The notes under the pieces were generated by a model that searched no databases, was not told the DNA's origin, and saw only the letters and a program-made list of their open reading frames with translations. 64,000 nucleotides of DNA from Fuscovulum blasticum DSM 2131 (lineage in GTDB: Bacteria; Pseudomonadota; Alphaproteobacteria; Rhodobacterales; Rhodobacteraceae). Below, piece by piece: positions 16,393-26,582 of this stretch. The number at the start of each line of letters is the position of its first letter. Position 1 is the first letter of the stretch. Location of the stretch: the NCBI RefSeq assembly GCF_003034965.1, contig NZ_PZKE01000013.1:36069-100068 (forward strand), read 5' to 3'. A program made the translations under genes and the position numbers.

Positions 16393-17256
16393 ATGACCGA
16401 GGATTTCACAGACCGCAAGGACCGCGCGTCGGCCTGGTTCCGCAGCCTGCGCGACCGCATCACCGCCGCCTTCGAGGATCTGGAAACCCGCTTCGATGGC
16501 CCCGGCGCCCCCGGCCGGTTCGAGGTGACGCCGACCAGCCGCGCCGATGGTGGCGGTGGCATCATGTCGGTCATGCGCGGGGGGCGGGTGTTTGAGAAGG
16601 TGGGCGTGAACTGGTCTGCCGTGCATGGCACGCTGGGCGAGCGGGCGCAGAAGGCGATGGCGGCGCGCGGCGTGCCGGGCATGGCCGACGATCCGCGCTT
16701 CTGGGCCAGCGGCATTTCGCTGGTGGCGCATATGGTGAACCCGCACACCCCGGCGGTGCATATGAACACGCGGATGTTCTGGACGCCGGGCGCCTGGTGG
16801 TTCGGCGGCGGGGCCGACCTGAACCCCTGTCTGGAATACCCCGAGGATACGGCGCATTTCCACGCGCAGTTGCAGGCGGCCTGCGACGCCCATTCCCCCG
16901 ACTACTACAGCCGGTTCAAGGCCTGGGCCGATGAATACTTCTTCGTGCCGCACCGGGGCCGGGCGCGCGGCGTGGGCGGCATCTTCTATGACGATCTGAA
17001 CACCGGCGACTGGGAGGCGGATTTCGCCTTTACCCAGGCTGTCGGCAGCGCCTTCCTGCCCGCCTTCCTGCCGGTGACCGAGCGGCGGCTGGGCACGGTC
17101 TGGTCAGACTCCGACCGCGAGGCGCAGCTTGTGCATCGCGGGCTTTATGCCGAATACAACCTTGTCTATGACCGTGGCACCAAGTTCGGGCTGGAAACCG
17201 GCCATGATGCAAGTGCCGTGCTGATGAGCCTGCCGCCGGTGGCGAAATGGCCGTAA
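16393..17256 (+). CDS. hemF: Oxygen-dependent coproporphyrinogen III oxidase
   Basis: This is a 287-residue HemF. It oxidatively decarboxylates coproporphyrinogen III to protoporphyrinogen IX using O2, the aerobic step of heme synthesis. Diagnostic segments are all present: HMNTRMFW, WWFGGGADLNP, RGVGGIFYDDLN and GLYAEYNLVYDRGTKFGL. The length is normal for the family. AGGGGAG lies a few bases before ATG 16393. A short gene of Imm10 type follows 14 bases later and may share its transcript. Confidence 0.97.
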   Translation: MTEDFTDRKDRASAWFRSLRDRITAAFEDLETRFDGPGAPGRFEVTPTSRADGGGGIMSVMRGGRVFEKVGVNWSAVHGTLGERAQKAMAARGVPGMADDPRFWASGISLVAHMVNPHTPAVHMNTRMFWTPGAWWFGGGADLNPCLEYPEDTAHFHAQLQAACDAHSPDYYSRFKAWADEYFFVPHRGRARGVGGIFYDDLNTGDWEADFAFTQAVGSAFLPAFLPVTERRLGTVWSDSDREAQLVHRGLYAEYNLVYDRGTKFGLETGHDASAVLMSLPPVAKWP

Positions 17257-17270
17257 CCGGAGGGCCCGAC

Positions 17271-17627
17271 ATGGCCGATATCACCATCCGCGCCGCCTAT
17301 GCCTCGGTTGTGGAAGACGAGGGGCTGCTGTTCATCGGCTTTGCCGAGGGCGAGGATGACGACGAGCCCTATCTGCTGTTCCGTCAGCCGCTGGCCGGTG
17401 GCCCGGTCTGGATGGAAGTGACGGATGAGGATTTCGGCGCCGAAGACGCGGTGGAGCGGATCGAGGCGGGGCCGCAGGGCCTGCGGCTGACCATCCGCAA
17501 GGCCTGCGTGCCGGCGCTGGGCTATGCCGGGCAAATCGCGGTGCGGATCGGCCCCGACTGCGAGGATGCCGCCCCCGCCCTGGCCGCGCTGCGCGACATG
17601 CTGGCCGGCGTCTGGGCCGAGGACTGA
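17271..17627 (+). CDS. Small acidic protein, Imm10-like
   Basis: This is a 118-residue acidic protein without a signal peptide. Its layout (an early strand LLFIGFAEGED, then YLLFRQPL, a W-M-E-V-T-D-E-D centre, and a late LRLTIRKAC/IAVRIGPD) resembles the immunity protein 10 family. No partner toxin is visible, so if the family is right it is an orphan. ATG 17271 is favoured over ATG 17247 because GGAGGG precedes it and the earlier codon lies inside hemF. The function is unknown and the assignment tentative. Confidence 0.55.
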   Translation: MADITIRAAYASVVEDEGLLFIGFAEGEDDDEPYLLFRQPLAGGPVWMEVTDEDFGAEDAVERIEAGPQGLRLTIRKACVPALGYAGQIAVRIGPDCEDAAPALAALRDMLAGVWAED

Positions 17628-17633
17628 GCTGCA

Positions 17634-17664
17634 TTCCGGGCGCCTGGCTTGCAGGCGCCCGGAA
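17634..17664. terminator. Bidirectional terminator-like hairpin
   Basis: A perfect 13-bp stem (TTCCGGGCGCCTG with CAGGCGCCCGGAA) has a 5-base loop and lies exactly between the ends of two converging genes. No strong T-run follows on either side. The length and position argue for a shared transcription end. Confidence 0.65.
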
Positions 17665-17678
17665 CGCGGTGCCGGGGC

Positions 17679-18644
17679 TTACTTCATCGGGCTGCGGTAG
17701 GTCATCCGGCGGACCGAGCCGGTTTTCGAGCGCATCAGCAGGGTTTCGGTGGTGATCCAGCCGGGTTCGCGCTTGATGCCGGCCAGAAGCGAGCCGTTGG
17801 TGACGCCGGTGGCGGCGAAGATCACGTCGGCGCGGACCAGATCGTCGCGGGTATAGACGCGGTCGAAGTTGGTGATGCCGGCCTTCTTGGCGCGGGCGCG
17901 TTCGTCATCGTTGCGGAACAGCAGCTTGCCGAAGAACTGCCCGCCCATGCATTTCAGCGCGGCGGCGGCCAGCACGCCTTCGGGCGCCCCGCCCGAGCCC
18001 ATGTACATGTCGATGCCGGTGACTTCGGGTTCGGCGCAGTGCATGACGCCGGCCACGTCCCCGTCGGTGATCAGGCGGATCGAGGCGCCGGTCGAGCGGA
18101 TTTCCCGGATCAGGTCTTCATGGCGCGGGCGTTCCAGCACGCAGACGGTGATGTTCTCGGTGGAAACGCCCTTGGCGGCGGCCAGCGCCGAGACGCGCTC
18201 GGACGGGGTCATGGTCATGGTGACGACGCCGGTCTTGTAGCCCGGGCCGATGGCCAGCTTTTCCATGTACACATCGGGGGCGTGCAGCAGCGTGCCGCGC
18301 GGCGCCATGGCGATGACGGTCAGCGCATTGGGCATGTCCTTGGCGGTCAGCGTGGTGCCTTCCAGCGGGTCCAGCGCGATGTCCACGGCGGGGCCGTGGC
18401 CGGTGCCCACCTCTTCGCCGATGAACAGCATCGGCGCCTCGTCCCGCTCGCCTTCGCCGATGACGACTACACCGGCGATGTCCAGTTCGTTCAACTGGTC
18501 GCGCATGGCGTTGACGGCGGCCTGATCGGCGGCCTTTTCATCGCCCCGGCCAATCAGCCGGGCGCTGGCCAGCGCGGCCGCTTCGGACACACGGGCAAGG
18601 CCCAGCGAAAGCAGGCGATCCTGGAAGATACTGGCGTCGGACAT
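17679..18644 (-). CDS. glpX: Fructose-1,6-bisphosphatase class II
   Basis: This 321-residue GlpX-type phosphatase converts fructose-1,6-bisphosphate (and in autotrophs often sedoheptulose-1,7-bisphosphate) to the monophosphate, in gluconeogenesis. Metal and substrate residues are visible in IGEGERDEAPML, DPLEGTTL and the later GSGGAPEG loop. The length is typical. The ATG at 18644 follows a GGAG-type site. The next gene upstream on the same strand, hom, ends 123 bases away, so the two may form one unit. Confidence 0.95.
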   Translation of the reverse strand: MSDASIFQDRLLSLGLARVSEAAALASARLIGRGDEKAADQAAVNAMRDQLNELDIAGVVVIGEGERDEAPMLFIGEEVGTGHGPAVDIALDPLEGTTLTAKDMPNALTVIAMAPRGTLLHAPDVYMEKLAIGPGYKTGVVTMTMTPSERVSALAAAKGVSTENITVCVLERPRHEDLIREIRSTGASIRLITDGDVAGVMHCAEPEVTGIDMYMGSGGAPEGVLAAAALKCMGGQFFGKLLFRNDDERARAKKAGITNFDRVYTRDDLVRADVIFAATGVTNGSLLAGIKREPGWITTETLLMRSKTGSVRRMTYRSPMK

Positions 18645-18767
18645 GGGGGTCTCCGTCCCTGAGGCTTGGTTGCGACCGCTCTAGCCGGGGCCAAGGGGCG
18701 CGGCAAGGATGGTGACGCTAACGGGGCCCAGGGTTTTTCCGGCGGTCCGGGGCCGGGGCCCCGGCGG

Positions 18768-20066
18768 TCAGACCTCTTCGATGCGGATGGCGATGGGCCG
18801 GTCCACCAGAACGCCGGTGCGGTCGAACTGGGTCAGGGCATGGCCGATGTCGGCGGGGCTGGCCTTGTGGGTGACGATCAGGACGATGGCGTCATTGTCG
18901 GCGTCGCCGGGCTGGTTGATCTGGCGCATCTGGTCGATGGAGATGCCGGAATCGCCCAGGCAGGTGGCGATCTTGGCCAGCGCGCCGGGTTTGTCGAGCA
19001 GCGTCATGCGCAGGTAATAGGGCGCGGGCGTGGCGGCGCGGGCGGGCACGGGGGCGGCCAGATCGGCGGCGGGAAGGCCGAAGGTGGGCACGCGGAAGCC
19101 GCGGGCAAGGTCGATCACATCGGCCATGACGGCGCTGGCGGTGGGGCCTTCGCCGGCCCCGGGGCCGCGCAGCACGATCTGGCCGACGCTGTCGCCTTCC
19201 AGCACCACCATGTTGGTGCCGCCCTGCAACTGGCCCAGCGGGCTGGCCGCGGGCACAAGGCAGGGGGTCATGCGCTGTTCCAGGCCACGGCCCGTCAGTT
19301 GCGCGACACCCAGCAGCTTGATGCGGTAGCCCATTTCATCGGCGAGGCGGATGTCGTCGATCGAGACATTGCCGATGCCTTCCAGTTCCACCGCATCAAA
19401 GCTGACGCGGGTGCCGAAGGCGATGGCCGCCAGAAGCGACAGTTTGTGACCGGCGTCGATCCCCCCCACGTCAAGGTTGGGGTCGGCTTCCAGATAGCCA
19501 AGCTGGCGGGCCTCTTCGAAGACGGTCTCATAGGGCAGGCCGGCGGCCTGCATCCGGGTGAGGATATAGTTGCAGGTGCCGTTCATCACGCCCATGACGC
19601 GGCGGATGCGGTTGCCGGCCAGACCTTCGGTCAGCGCCTTGATGACGGGGATGCCGCCGGCGACGGCGGCTTCGAAACGGATGGTGCGGCCGGCGGCTTC
19701 GGCGGCAAGGGCAAGGGCCTGGCCGTGGTGGGCCAGCAGGGCCTTGTTGGCGGTGACCACATCCTTGCCGGCGGCAATGGCGGCCTCGGTCGCGGCGCGG
19801 GCGGGGCCTTCGTGGCCGCCCATCACCTCGACGAAGACATCGACATCGGGGCGGGTGGCCAGGGCGACGGGATCGGTTTCCCAGGCATATCCCGACAGAT
19901 CGGCATCGCGGTTCTTCGTGCGGTCGCGGGCCGAGACGGCGGTGATGGTGACAGGCCGGCCGCTGCGGGCGGCGATCAGCGCGGCTTCGCGCTGGACGAT
20001 CTTGACGACGCCGATTCCGACCGTGCCGAGACCGGCGAGACCAAGACGAAGCGGAGCGGCGGACAT
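18768..20066 (-). CDS. hom: Homoserine dehydrogenase
   Basis: This 432-residue NAD(P)-dependent enzyme reduces aspartate semialdehyde to homoserine, for threonine and methionine synthesis. Its domains are an N-terminal Rossmann fold (GLAGLGTVGIGVV), a catalytic region with MNGTCNYIL and the lysine/aspartate around GIDAGHKLSLLAAI, and a C-terminal ACT domain (LRMTLLDKPGALAKIA) for feedback by threonine. The start is placed at the ATG before SAAPLRLG, which puts the nucleotide-binding loop at the usual distance. Aspartokinase lysC lies 38 kb away in the same window. Confidence 0.96.
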   Translation of the reverse strand: MSAAPLRLGLAGLGTVGIGVVKIVQREAALIAARSGRPVTITAVSARDRTKNRDADLSGYAWETDPVALATRPDVDVFVEVMGGHEGPARAATEAAIAAGKDVVTANKALLAHHGQALALAAEAAGRTIRFEAAVAGGIPVIKALTEGLAGNRIRRVMGVMNGTCNYILTRMQAAGLPYETVFEEARQLGYLEADPNLDVGGIDAGHKLSLLAAIAFGTRVSFDAVELEGIGNVSIDDIRLADEMGYRIKLLGVAQLTGRGLEQRMTPCLVPAASPLGQLQGGTNMVVLEGDSVGQIVLRGPGAGEGPTASAVMADVIDLARGFRVPTFGLPAADLAAPVPARAATPAPYYLRMTLLDKPGALAKIATCLGDSGISIDQMRQINQPGDADNDAIVLIVTHKASPADIGHALTQFDRTGVLVDRPIAIRIEEV

Positions 20067-20139
20067 GGACGGGCCTTTCGGTTCCTGGGTTCCCTGACCC
20101 AGCCTGTTAGCTGTTCGCCGCAACGGGCGCAACGCAGGG

Positions 20140-20418
20140 TTAGGGTTGCGCGGCTTCGGCACGCAGGCGGGCGGCGCGGGCGCGCAGAAGGGCGGCCTGC
20201 GAGACAAGGCCCTCGGACGCAGGTTCGGCAGCGGCGGGGGCGCGGTCCTGTGCGATCAGATCGTCCAGCGGCAGCAGCACCGGCTTTTCGGGGGTGGGAT
20301 CGGCCGGCATGGCGGCAACTTCGGGAAACTGCGTGCAGCCCGTGACCAGGCCAAGCGCCACAACCGCGGCAAGGCGGGCGGACCCGGGCAGTTTGCGAAG
20401 GGGGGCGTGATCGGTCAT
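20140..20418 (-). CDS. Small lipoprotein
   Basis: This is a 92-residue predicted lipoprotein. A positively charged start (MTDHAPLRKLPGSARLA), a hydrophobic stretch and the lipobox LVTGC precede a Pro-rich linker and a C-terminal Ala/Arg helix (ALLRARAARLRAEAAQ). No family is recognised. It lies upstream of hom on the same strand with a 73-base gap. Confidence 0.6.
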   Translation of the reverse strand: MTDHAPLRKLPGSARLAAVVALGLVTGCTQFPEVAAMPADPTPEKPVLLPLDDLIAQDRAPAAAEPASEGLVSQAALLRARAARLRAEAAQP

Positions 20419-20468
20419 GCCGGCATCCTAGCCGCGCCGCGCCGCGGGCGGAAGGGCTGTCTCCTGGG

Positions 20469-21077
20469 TCAGAGCGTGGCCGGGCAGGGCTGTTCGATCA
20501 GGCAGACCCGGCGCGCATAGCGCGGGCGGGTGATGACAAAATTGTCGAACGTATAGCTTGAGCCGGTTCCCAGCCCGAACAGGCCCAGTTCCCTGGCCGG
20601 GTTCGACAGGACGAAGAAAGTGGGGGTGAAGCCCACCTCGGTTTCGACCAGCACCGCGGAATCGCGATCGGCCATCACGGGAATCCGTTCGGTGGCCATG
20701 GCCGCCAGCTCCGTCTTGGTCAGCGGTGGCACGGCGTTGTTGGGCGATTTCGAGAAGAGGACGTAATATTCCTTCTTGGTGGCATCCCATTGGAACGAGG
20801 TGATGCGCATCCGCACCGGGGCGCCGCCGGTCAGGTATTCCATCGACTTCTGCATACCGTTCACGAAGTTCATGTCGATGTCGCTTTGCCGCGAGATCAG
20901 GTCCGAGACGGCGTAATTCGCCTTCTGCGCCATGTTGATCGCGCGGAAACTTTCCCAATAGACGAACAGCGCCAGGAAGGCCCAGATCAGCAGGGGCAGA
21001 AGGATAAGGAACTCTGTCATGACCAGACCGTCCTCGCGGCGCGAGAACTGCCGGATGCGTGAGACGAGGGAACGCAT
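20469..21077 (-). CDS. TadE-like pilus assembly protein
   Basis: This is a 202-residue pseudopilin-like membrane protein. A basic N-terminus ending REDG is followed by the hydrophobic segment LVMTEFLILLPLLIWAFLALFVY. The Glu at position 5 of that segment is typical of TadE/TadF minor pseudopilins processed by a prepilin peptidase. A ~150-residue extracellular part follows with a C-terminal CLIEQPC that could be disulfide-linked. It is the third gene of a tadG-tadE-tadE-like cluster. The pilus ATPase and secretin genes are not in the window. Confidence 0.75.
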   Translation of the reverse strand: MRSLVSRIRQFSRREDGLVMTEFLILLPLLIWAFLALFVYWESFRAINMAQKANYAVSDLISRQSDIDMNFVNGMQKSMEYLTGGAPVRMRITSFQWDATKKEYYVLFSKSPNNAVPPLTKTELAAMATERIPVMADRDSAVLVETEVGFTPTFFVLSNPARELGLFGLGTGSSYTFDNFVITRPRYARRVCLIEQPCPATL

Positions 21078-21089
21078 ACCGCTTGCTCC

Positions 21090-21647
21090 TCAGTACGGTT
21101 CGGTCACGACCAGGGTCGAGGTCATGATCTGATAATCGCCGGTGAGCGAGTCGGCCCGAAGCCCCAGGCCAAGGCCGGTGGTCGGGAAGATCGGCTTCGC
21201 CGTGGTGCAGATCCGCACGACCATGATCTGGTTGGCGCTGCCGGCCGAGACCTTGCCGGATTCCAGGCTGACCAGCTTGCCATTGCCATCGCCGCAATAG
21301 GCATTGTCGCCCGGGATGACCCAGGTCGAGGTGTTGACCGGCGCGATCCAGACCTTCAGCTTGCTTTTGCAGTCGCCCAGGATCGGGGTCGCGTCGCAGA
21401 TCAGGTCGCGCAGCTTGTCATGGTTGATTTCGGCAATGTTTCCAAGGCGGAAGTCGCGCATCACCAGATCAAGGCCGCGGTCCATCGAGACATAGCGCAG
21501 CGTGTAATAGCCCGCCTCGACCGAGGCCATGAAGATGCCCACCACGACCGGCACGAACATCACGAATTCGATCGTGGCGGTTCCGTCTTCGCGCCGCCAC
21601 AGACGGCGCAGGCGCCGGGCCATGCGCGACAGCAGGGGGCGTGTCAT
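21090..21647 (-). CDS. TadE-family pseudopilin
   Basis: This is a 185-residue TadE-family protein. A strongly basic N-terminus (MARRLRRLWRREDG) leads into ATIEFVMFVPVVVGIFMASVEAGYY, the classic TadE hydrophobic segment with conserved Glu. The extracellular region has three or four cysteines (C83, C93, C118, C151 by eye). It overlaps the end of the TadG gene by four bases (ATGA), so translation is coupled. It probably acts as a minor component of Flp/Tad pili or a related secretion apparatus. Confidence 0.82.
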   Translation of the reverse strand: MTRPLLSRMARRLRRLWRREDGTATIEFVMFVPVVVGIFMASVEAGYYTLRYVSMDRGLDLVMRDFRLGNIAEINHDKLRDLICDATPILGDCKSKLKVWIAPVNTSTWVIPGDNAYCGDGNGKLVSLESGKVSAGSANQIMVVRICTTAKPIFPTTGLGLGLRADSLTGDYQIMTSTLVVTEPY

Positions 21648-23413
21648 TGCGTCAGCCTCAACTGGCTGAGGTTCGAGGCGATGAGCGCGAAGGCCGTCTT
21701 GATTTCAAGGCCGTTCACATCGAAGAAATAGGTCGAGGACGGGCTTGAGGCGCAGTTGCGGATCGCATTCGCGCCGCGGTTGTCGGTCTCGAACGCGATG
21801 CCGTAAACCAGCATACCCTTGCTTTTGGCCTGGGCGCAGATGTCGTTCAGGTTGGCGTCCATGGTGGGCGTGTTGTCGTGGGTGTTGGTCCAGTCAAGAT
21901 AGCTGCGGAACTTGTTCTTCCATTCGGCATAGGTGGTGTTCATGCAGCTTGTGGTCGTGCACAGGGCGCGGGCGTAAAGCTGCCAGGCCACCCAGTCGGT
22001 ATGGGCGTAGGACCAGACCTCGTTCCAGGAAAGCCGGGTGGTGTTCGTATAGGTCGCCGTGGTGGAATAGCAGGCCGAGCCCGAGGGGGCGGTGCCGTTC
22101 CAGGGCCGGGAATGCCAGGCGCCAAGGTGCGGAACATAGAAGGGGCGGCTGTTGCACAGCTTGGTGGTGGTCGAGGAATCGACCTTGCTGGCCACGAAGA
22201 TCGACATGTATTTGTCGTTCGCGCGCCAGATGTCCGATTTCGTGGTGCCGAGATAGGTGTCCGAGAACCGCTCCTGGTCGAAGTTGGCGCCGTCTGTCAT
22301 CAGCACGATGACCTTGAGCGTTTCCTTGTCGCCATAGTCGGCCGGGCGGGTGCTGAAATAGGCCGGAATGTCGCCCGAGGTGACCATCGATTCCGTGATG
22401 CCGCGCGAGGTGGGGTCAAGCAGATAGGTGCCCCATTTCATGCCAAGGTCGATGGAGGTTGCGCCAACCGGAACAAGCCCGTCGATCTGTGCCTTCAGGG
22501 TTGTCTTGTTGTTGTTGTGCATCCGCACATAGTTTCCGGCGACCGGGCTGCACCAGAGGTTCGTATACAGCTTCCGCGTGGTGTCCCACTGGGGCTCCAC
22601 GATCGCGACATAGCTGGTCGGGGTTGACATGTTCGTGGCCCAGGCCTGACCGAAGGGCGATTGCTTGATCGGCGTCGTGCGCGAAATCGTGGTGGTGCCG
22701 TAGGTATTGGTGGGCAGGTTCAGGCAATATGATTTCCCGGTCGCCCCGTTCGGCTGGCTGGTCGGGAATGTGTGCCCGCCGTTCACGTTGAATTTCGAGA
22801 TCAGCGTCGGCCCAAGGTTCACCTGGCCGTTATAGGGCACGATGGTGATCGAGATCTTGTTCTCGGTATCGTTCTCAAGGACCGTATCGACGAAATCCTT
22901 TGCCGCCGACTTGAGGTTGTTGATGCGGCTGATCGTGTTGTACATTGACCCGGAAACGTCGAGAACCAGCGCGATTTCCACATTGGTGACCCGCTGTTCG
23001 GCCTGGCTGACGTTCAGCGCCTCCAGATAGGGCACGTCCATCATCGACATGAAGTGGTTGGGCGAATTCACCGTTGCCTTGGCGGTGACGGTGCGCGAGT
23101 TCATCGCCTGCTGGACATCGACGGTGTCAAGCTCCTCGTCGAGGCCGGATTTCTTGAACCAGTCCTCAACGACCGCGGTCGGGTTCAGCGTCTGTTTCAG
23201 GCTGGCCGCGGCAAGGGTGGCGCGGTCCATGGTGTTCTGCACCGAGACGCGCTTGGTTTCGAAGCGCATCATGTCAACCGCGATGCCGCCGATCAGGATC
23301 ATCAGGAAGAAGAAGATCAGGATATGGACGGCCATCACCCCTGATGTGTCGCGGGCAAATCGGGCAGAGCGGCGGCCCAGTCCGTGCAATGCAATCCGCA
23401 GAAGGTTCTTCAT
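21644..23413 (-). CDS. TadG-like protein with von Willebrand factor A domain
   Basis: This 589-residue protein has an N-terminal Tad_G-type hydrophobic helix (VMAVHILIFFFLMILIGGIAVD) and a large extracellular vWA domain. The MIDAS motif D-V-S-G-S lies near residue 155, and later VLMTDGAN carries the metal-site Asp. Long Thr/Ser/Asn-rich inserts with paired cysteines interrupt the domain. ATG 23413 has AGGA eight bases upstream; the ATG three codons earlier lies against that site and is less likely. It is the first gene of the Tad cluster. It may act in adhesion or pilus assembly at the cell surface. Confidence 0.85.
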   Translation of the reverse strand: MKNLLRIALHGLGRRSARFARDTSGVMAVHILIFFFLMILIGGIAVDMMRFETKRVSVQNTMDRATLAAASLKQTLNPTAVVEDWFKKSGLDEELDTVDVQQAMNSRTVTAKATVNSPNHFMSMMDVPYLEALNVSQAEQRVTNVEIALVLDVSGSMYNTISRINNLKSAAKDFVDTVLENDTENKISITIVPYNGQVNLGPTLISKFNVNGGHTFPTSQPNGATGKSYCLNLPTNTYGTTTISRTTPIKQSPFGQAWATNMSTPTSYVAIVEPQWDTTRKLYTNLWCSPVAGNYVRMHNNNKTTLKAQIDGLVPVGATSIDLGMKWGTYLLDPTSRGITESMVTSGDIPAYFSTRPADYGDKETLKVIVLMTDGANFDQERFSDTYLGTTKSDIWRANDKYMSIFVASKVDSSTTTKLCNSRPFYVPHLGAWHSRPWNGTAPSGSACYSTTATYTNTTRLSWNEVWSYAHTDWVAWQLYARALCTTTSCMNTTYAEWKNKFRSYLDWTNTHDNTPTMDANLNDICAQAKSKGMLVYGIAFETDNRGANAIRNCASSPSSTYFFDVNGLEIKTAFALIASNLSQLRLTQ

Positions 23414-23801
23414 GCCGGGCATCCTGTCAGGTCAAATTCATGTCCGAATGGAACAGGGACGTGAGTATTCTACCGGATTAGAGGGAGTCATCGGCCAAAT
23501 TGTGGCGAGTCCGGGTCTGAGAGCCGACAATTGTGGGTTGAGGAAACGATTTGTACGGGTTTTCGGGATTGATGCCGGGCTGGCAACCGGCGCCCTCAAC
23601 CCCCGATTGTGTCTGTGCGTCCGGCGCGCAGCATGGCGCTCGCCGGTGGCGAATCGGAGTGCCGGAACAGACTTCACAATGACGACGCAGAGGGTTGCCG
23701 TCAGGCATTTCGACAGATGCGCGACAGGTTTCGCTTGGCTATGATGCAGCGGTCGGCGGGCGAGGGGCCCGGAATGTGCCGGCACAGGGAGGATAGTAGT
23801 T
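23414..23801. promoter_or_regulatory. Divergent intergenic region between tadG-like and glutamate dehydrogenase genes
   Basis: This 388-base gap has no convincing gene. It must hold promoters for both divergent genes. A TATGAT hexamer at 23740-23745 (plus strand) and TAGAAT read on the minus strand near 23470 are the best -10 candidates. Neither has a good -35 at 17 bases. A short AT-rich palindrome around ACAATTGTGG (about 23528) could be an operator. The ribosome site GGGAGG precedes ATG 23802. Confidence 0.4.
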
Positions 23802-25235
<1,434 letters not shown>

Positions 25236-25244
25236 GCCCGCGCC

Positions 25245-25916
25245 CTAATGGGAATGTCCATGGTCGTGCCCGCAGGAACGGGCGTGGCCATGGGCATCGC
25301 CCGCCGATCCGGCGCGCATCTCGGCCAGCGCGTGGCGCAGGATCTGCACGGCGGAAGACAGGAACAGCCCCGACATCGCCGCCGCGACCACAAGGTCGGG
25401 CCAGGGCGTTGCCGTCAGCCCCACCAGCAGCGCCGCGCCCATCACCGCGACATTGCCCACGGCATCGTTGCGCGAACACAGCCAGACCGACCGGACATTG
25501 GCATCGCCGTTGCGGTAGCGCATCAGGATCAGCACGCTGGACAGGTTGGCGGCCAGCGCCAGCGCCCCGACCACGCCCATGACTTCGGCCCGCGGCAGGC
25601 CGGGGCCGAAGAACAGCCACAGGGTAGAGCCGAACACCCACAGCCCCATGGCCAGCAGCGACAGCCCCTTGGCCATCGCCACCCGCGCCCGGGTGGCCAG
25701 CGGCCGCCCGATCACCCAGAGCGACAGGCCATAGGTCGCGGCATCGGCCAGAAAGTCCAGCGCATCGGCCCGCAGCGCCTGCGACCCGGCCAGCGCCCCC
25801 GCCCAGAGTTCCACCCCGAACATGGCCCCATTCAGCCCGATCACCGCCCAGAGCGCGCGGCGGTAGGCCGCTGACTGCCCGTCAAAATTCACCTCATGGC
25901 CACACGCGGCAGACAT
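25245..25916 (-). CDS. Cation diffusion facilitator family exporter
   Basis: This is a 223-residue CDF-type membrane transporter, probably exporting Zn, Co or Cd in exchange for protons. Transmembrane helices begin ALWAVIGLNGAMFGVELWAGALAGS. Metal-site aspartates are in RADALDFLADA (helix 2) and SRNDAVGNVAVMG (helix 5). The C-terminus ends HGHARSCGHDHGHSH, a metal-binding tail in place of a full cytosolic domain. It is divergent from a MerR regulator, with the operator described at 25956-25976 inside its own promoter. Confidence 0.88.
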   Translation of the reverse strand: MSAACGHEVNFDGQSAAYRRALWAVIGLNGAMFGVELWAGALAGSQALRADALDFLADAATYGLSLWVIGRPLATRARVAMAKGLSLLAMGLWVFGSTLWLFFGPGLPRAEVMGVVGALALAANLSSVLILMRYRNGDANVRSVWLCSRNDAVGNVAVMGAALLVGLTATPWPDLVVAAAMSGLFLSSAVQILRHALAEMRAGSAGDAHGHARSCGHDHGHSH

Positions 25917-25948
25917 GCCCGATCTCCTGTTTTCTTTCCGGTGAGTCG

Positions 25949-25979
25949 GGCGTAACCTCTACAGCGACTGTAGAGGCAA
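25949..25979 (-). promoter_or_regulatory. MerR-type promoter/operator of the CDF exporter
   Basis: Reading on the minus strand, TTGCCT (25979-25974) is separated from TACGCC (25954-25949) by 19 bases, the over-long spacer of MerR-regulated promoters. A perfect inverted repeat, CCTCTACA (25956-25963) and TGTAGAGG (25969-25976) around a 5-base centre, fills the spacer. This is the shape of ZntR/CadR/CueR operators: the regulator bends the DNA when metal binds. The transcript start would fall about 25 bases before the CDF start codon. Confidence 0.72.
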
Positions 25980-25989
25980 GGGGAAAGTG

Positions 25990-26421
25990 ATGCGCGAGGT
26001 GACAATCGGCGAGGCGGCCCGCGAAAGCGGCGTCAAGGTCACGACCATCCGCTTCTACGAAGGGCGCGGGCTGTTGCCGGCCCCGCCCCGCAGCGATGGC
26101 GGGCAACGCCTTTACGGCGCGGATGACATCGCGCGGCTGCGCTTCATCCGCCATGCACGCGACCTTGGCTTCGACATGGCCGCGCTGGCCGATCTGCTGG
26201 ATCTGGCCGGCCACCCCGACGCGCCCTGTGACAATGCCGACCGGCTGGCGCGCGACCGGCTGGTCGATGTGCGCCGCCGCATCGACGCGCTGCGCGCGCT
26301 GGAGTCCGAGCTGGAACGGATGATCACCGCCTGCCAGCATGACCGGGTGGCCCGCTGCGCCGTGATCGAAAGCCTGGCCGACCATGCCCATTGCGGCGGC
26401 CCCCATGCACGACTGGACTGA
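25990..26421 (+). CDS. MerR family metal-responsive regulator
   Basis: This is a 143-residue MerR regulator. The N-terminal winged helix contains TIGEAARESGVKVTTIRFYEGRGLL, followed by a dimerisation helix. Cysteines at 80, 115, 123 and 135 with the C-terminal HAHCGGPH match the ZntR/CadR/PbrR group, which senses Zn, Cd or Pb. ATG 25990 directly follows a GTG that could also start. The adjacent operator and divergent CDF exporter make it almost certainly the regulator of that exporter. Which metal is sensed cannot be read. Confidence 0.9.
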   Translation: MREVTIGEAARESGVKVTTIRFYEGRGLLPAPPRSDGGQRLYGADDIARLRFIRHARDLGFDMAALADLLDLAGHPDAPCDNADRLARDRLVDVRRRIDALRALESELERMITACQHDRVARCAVIESLADHAHCGGPHARLD

Positions 26422-26582
26422 CGCGCCGCCGGGGGCTGCGTCACCCGGACACAGCCTTGTGATGCCGGGGGCGGGACTGAAAGCGACAGCCTTTGTCGCG
26501 GTTGGGCAGGCTTGGCGCCGCCGCGCCTTGCAAACCGGGGACAAAGCCGGTTCACTGGGACCGGAACGACGGGAGCGGCAGG

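Noticed and set aside
26422..26582. Riboswitch in front of soxB
   Set aside because: The 161-base leader has several GC stems but no pattern I can match to a glycine, SAM or other known riboswitch.
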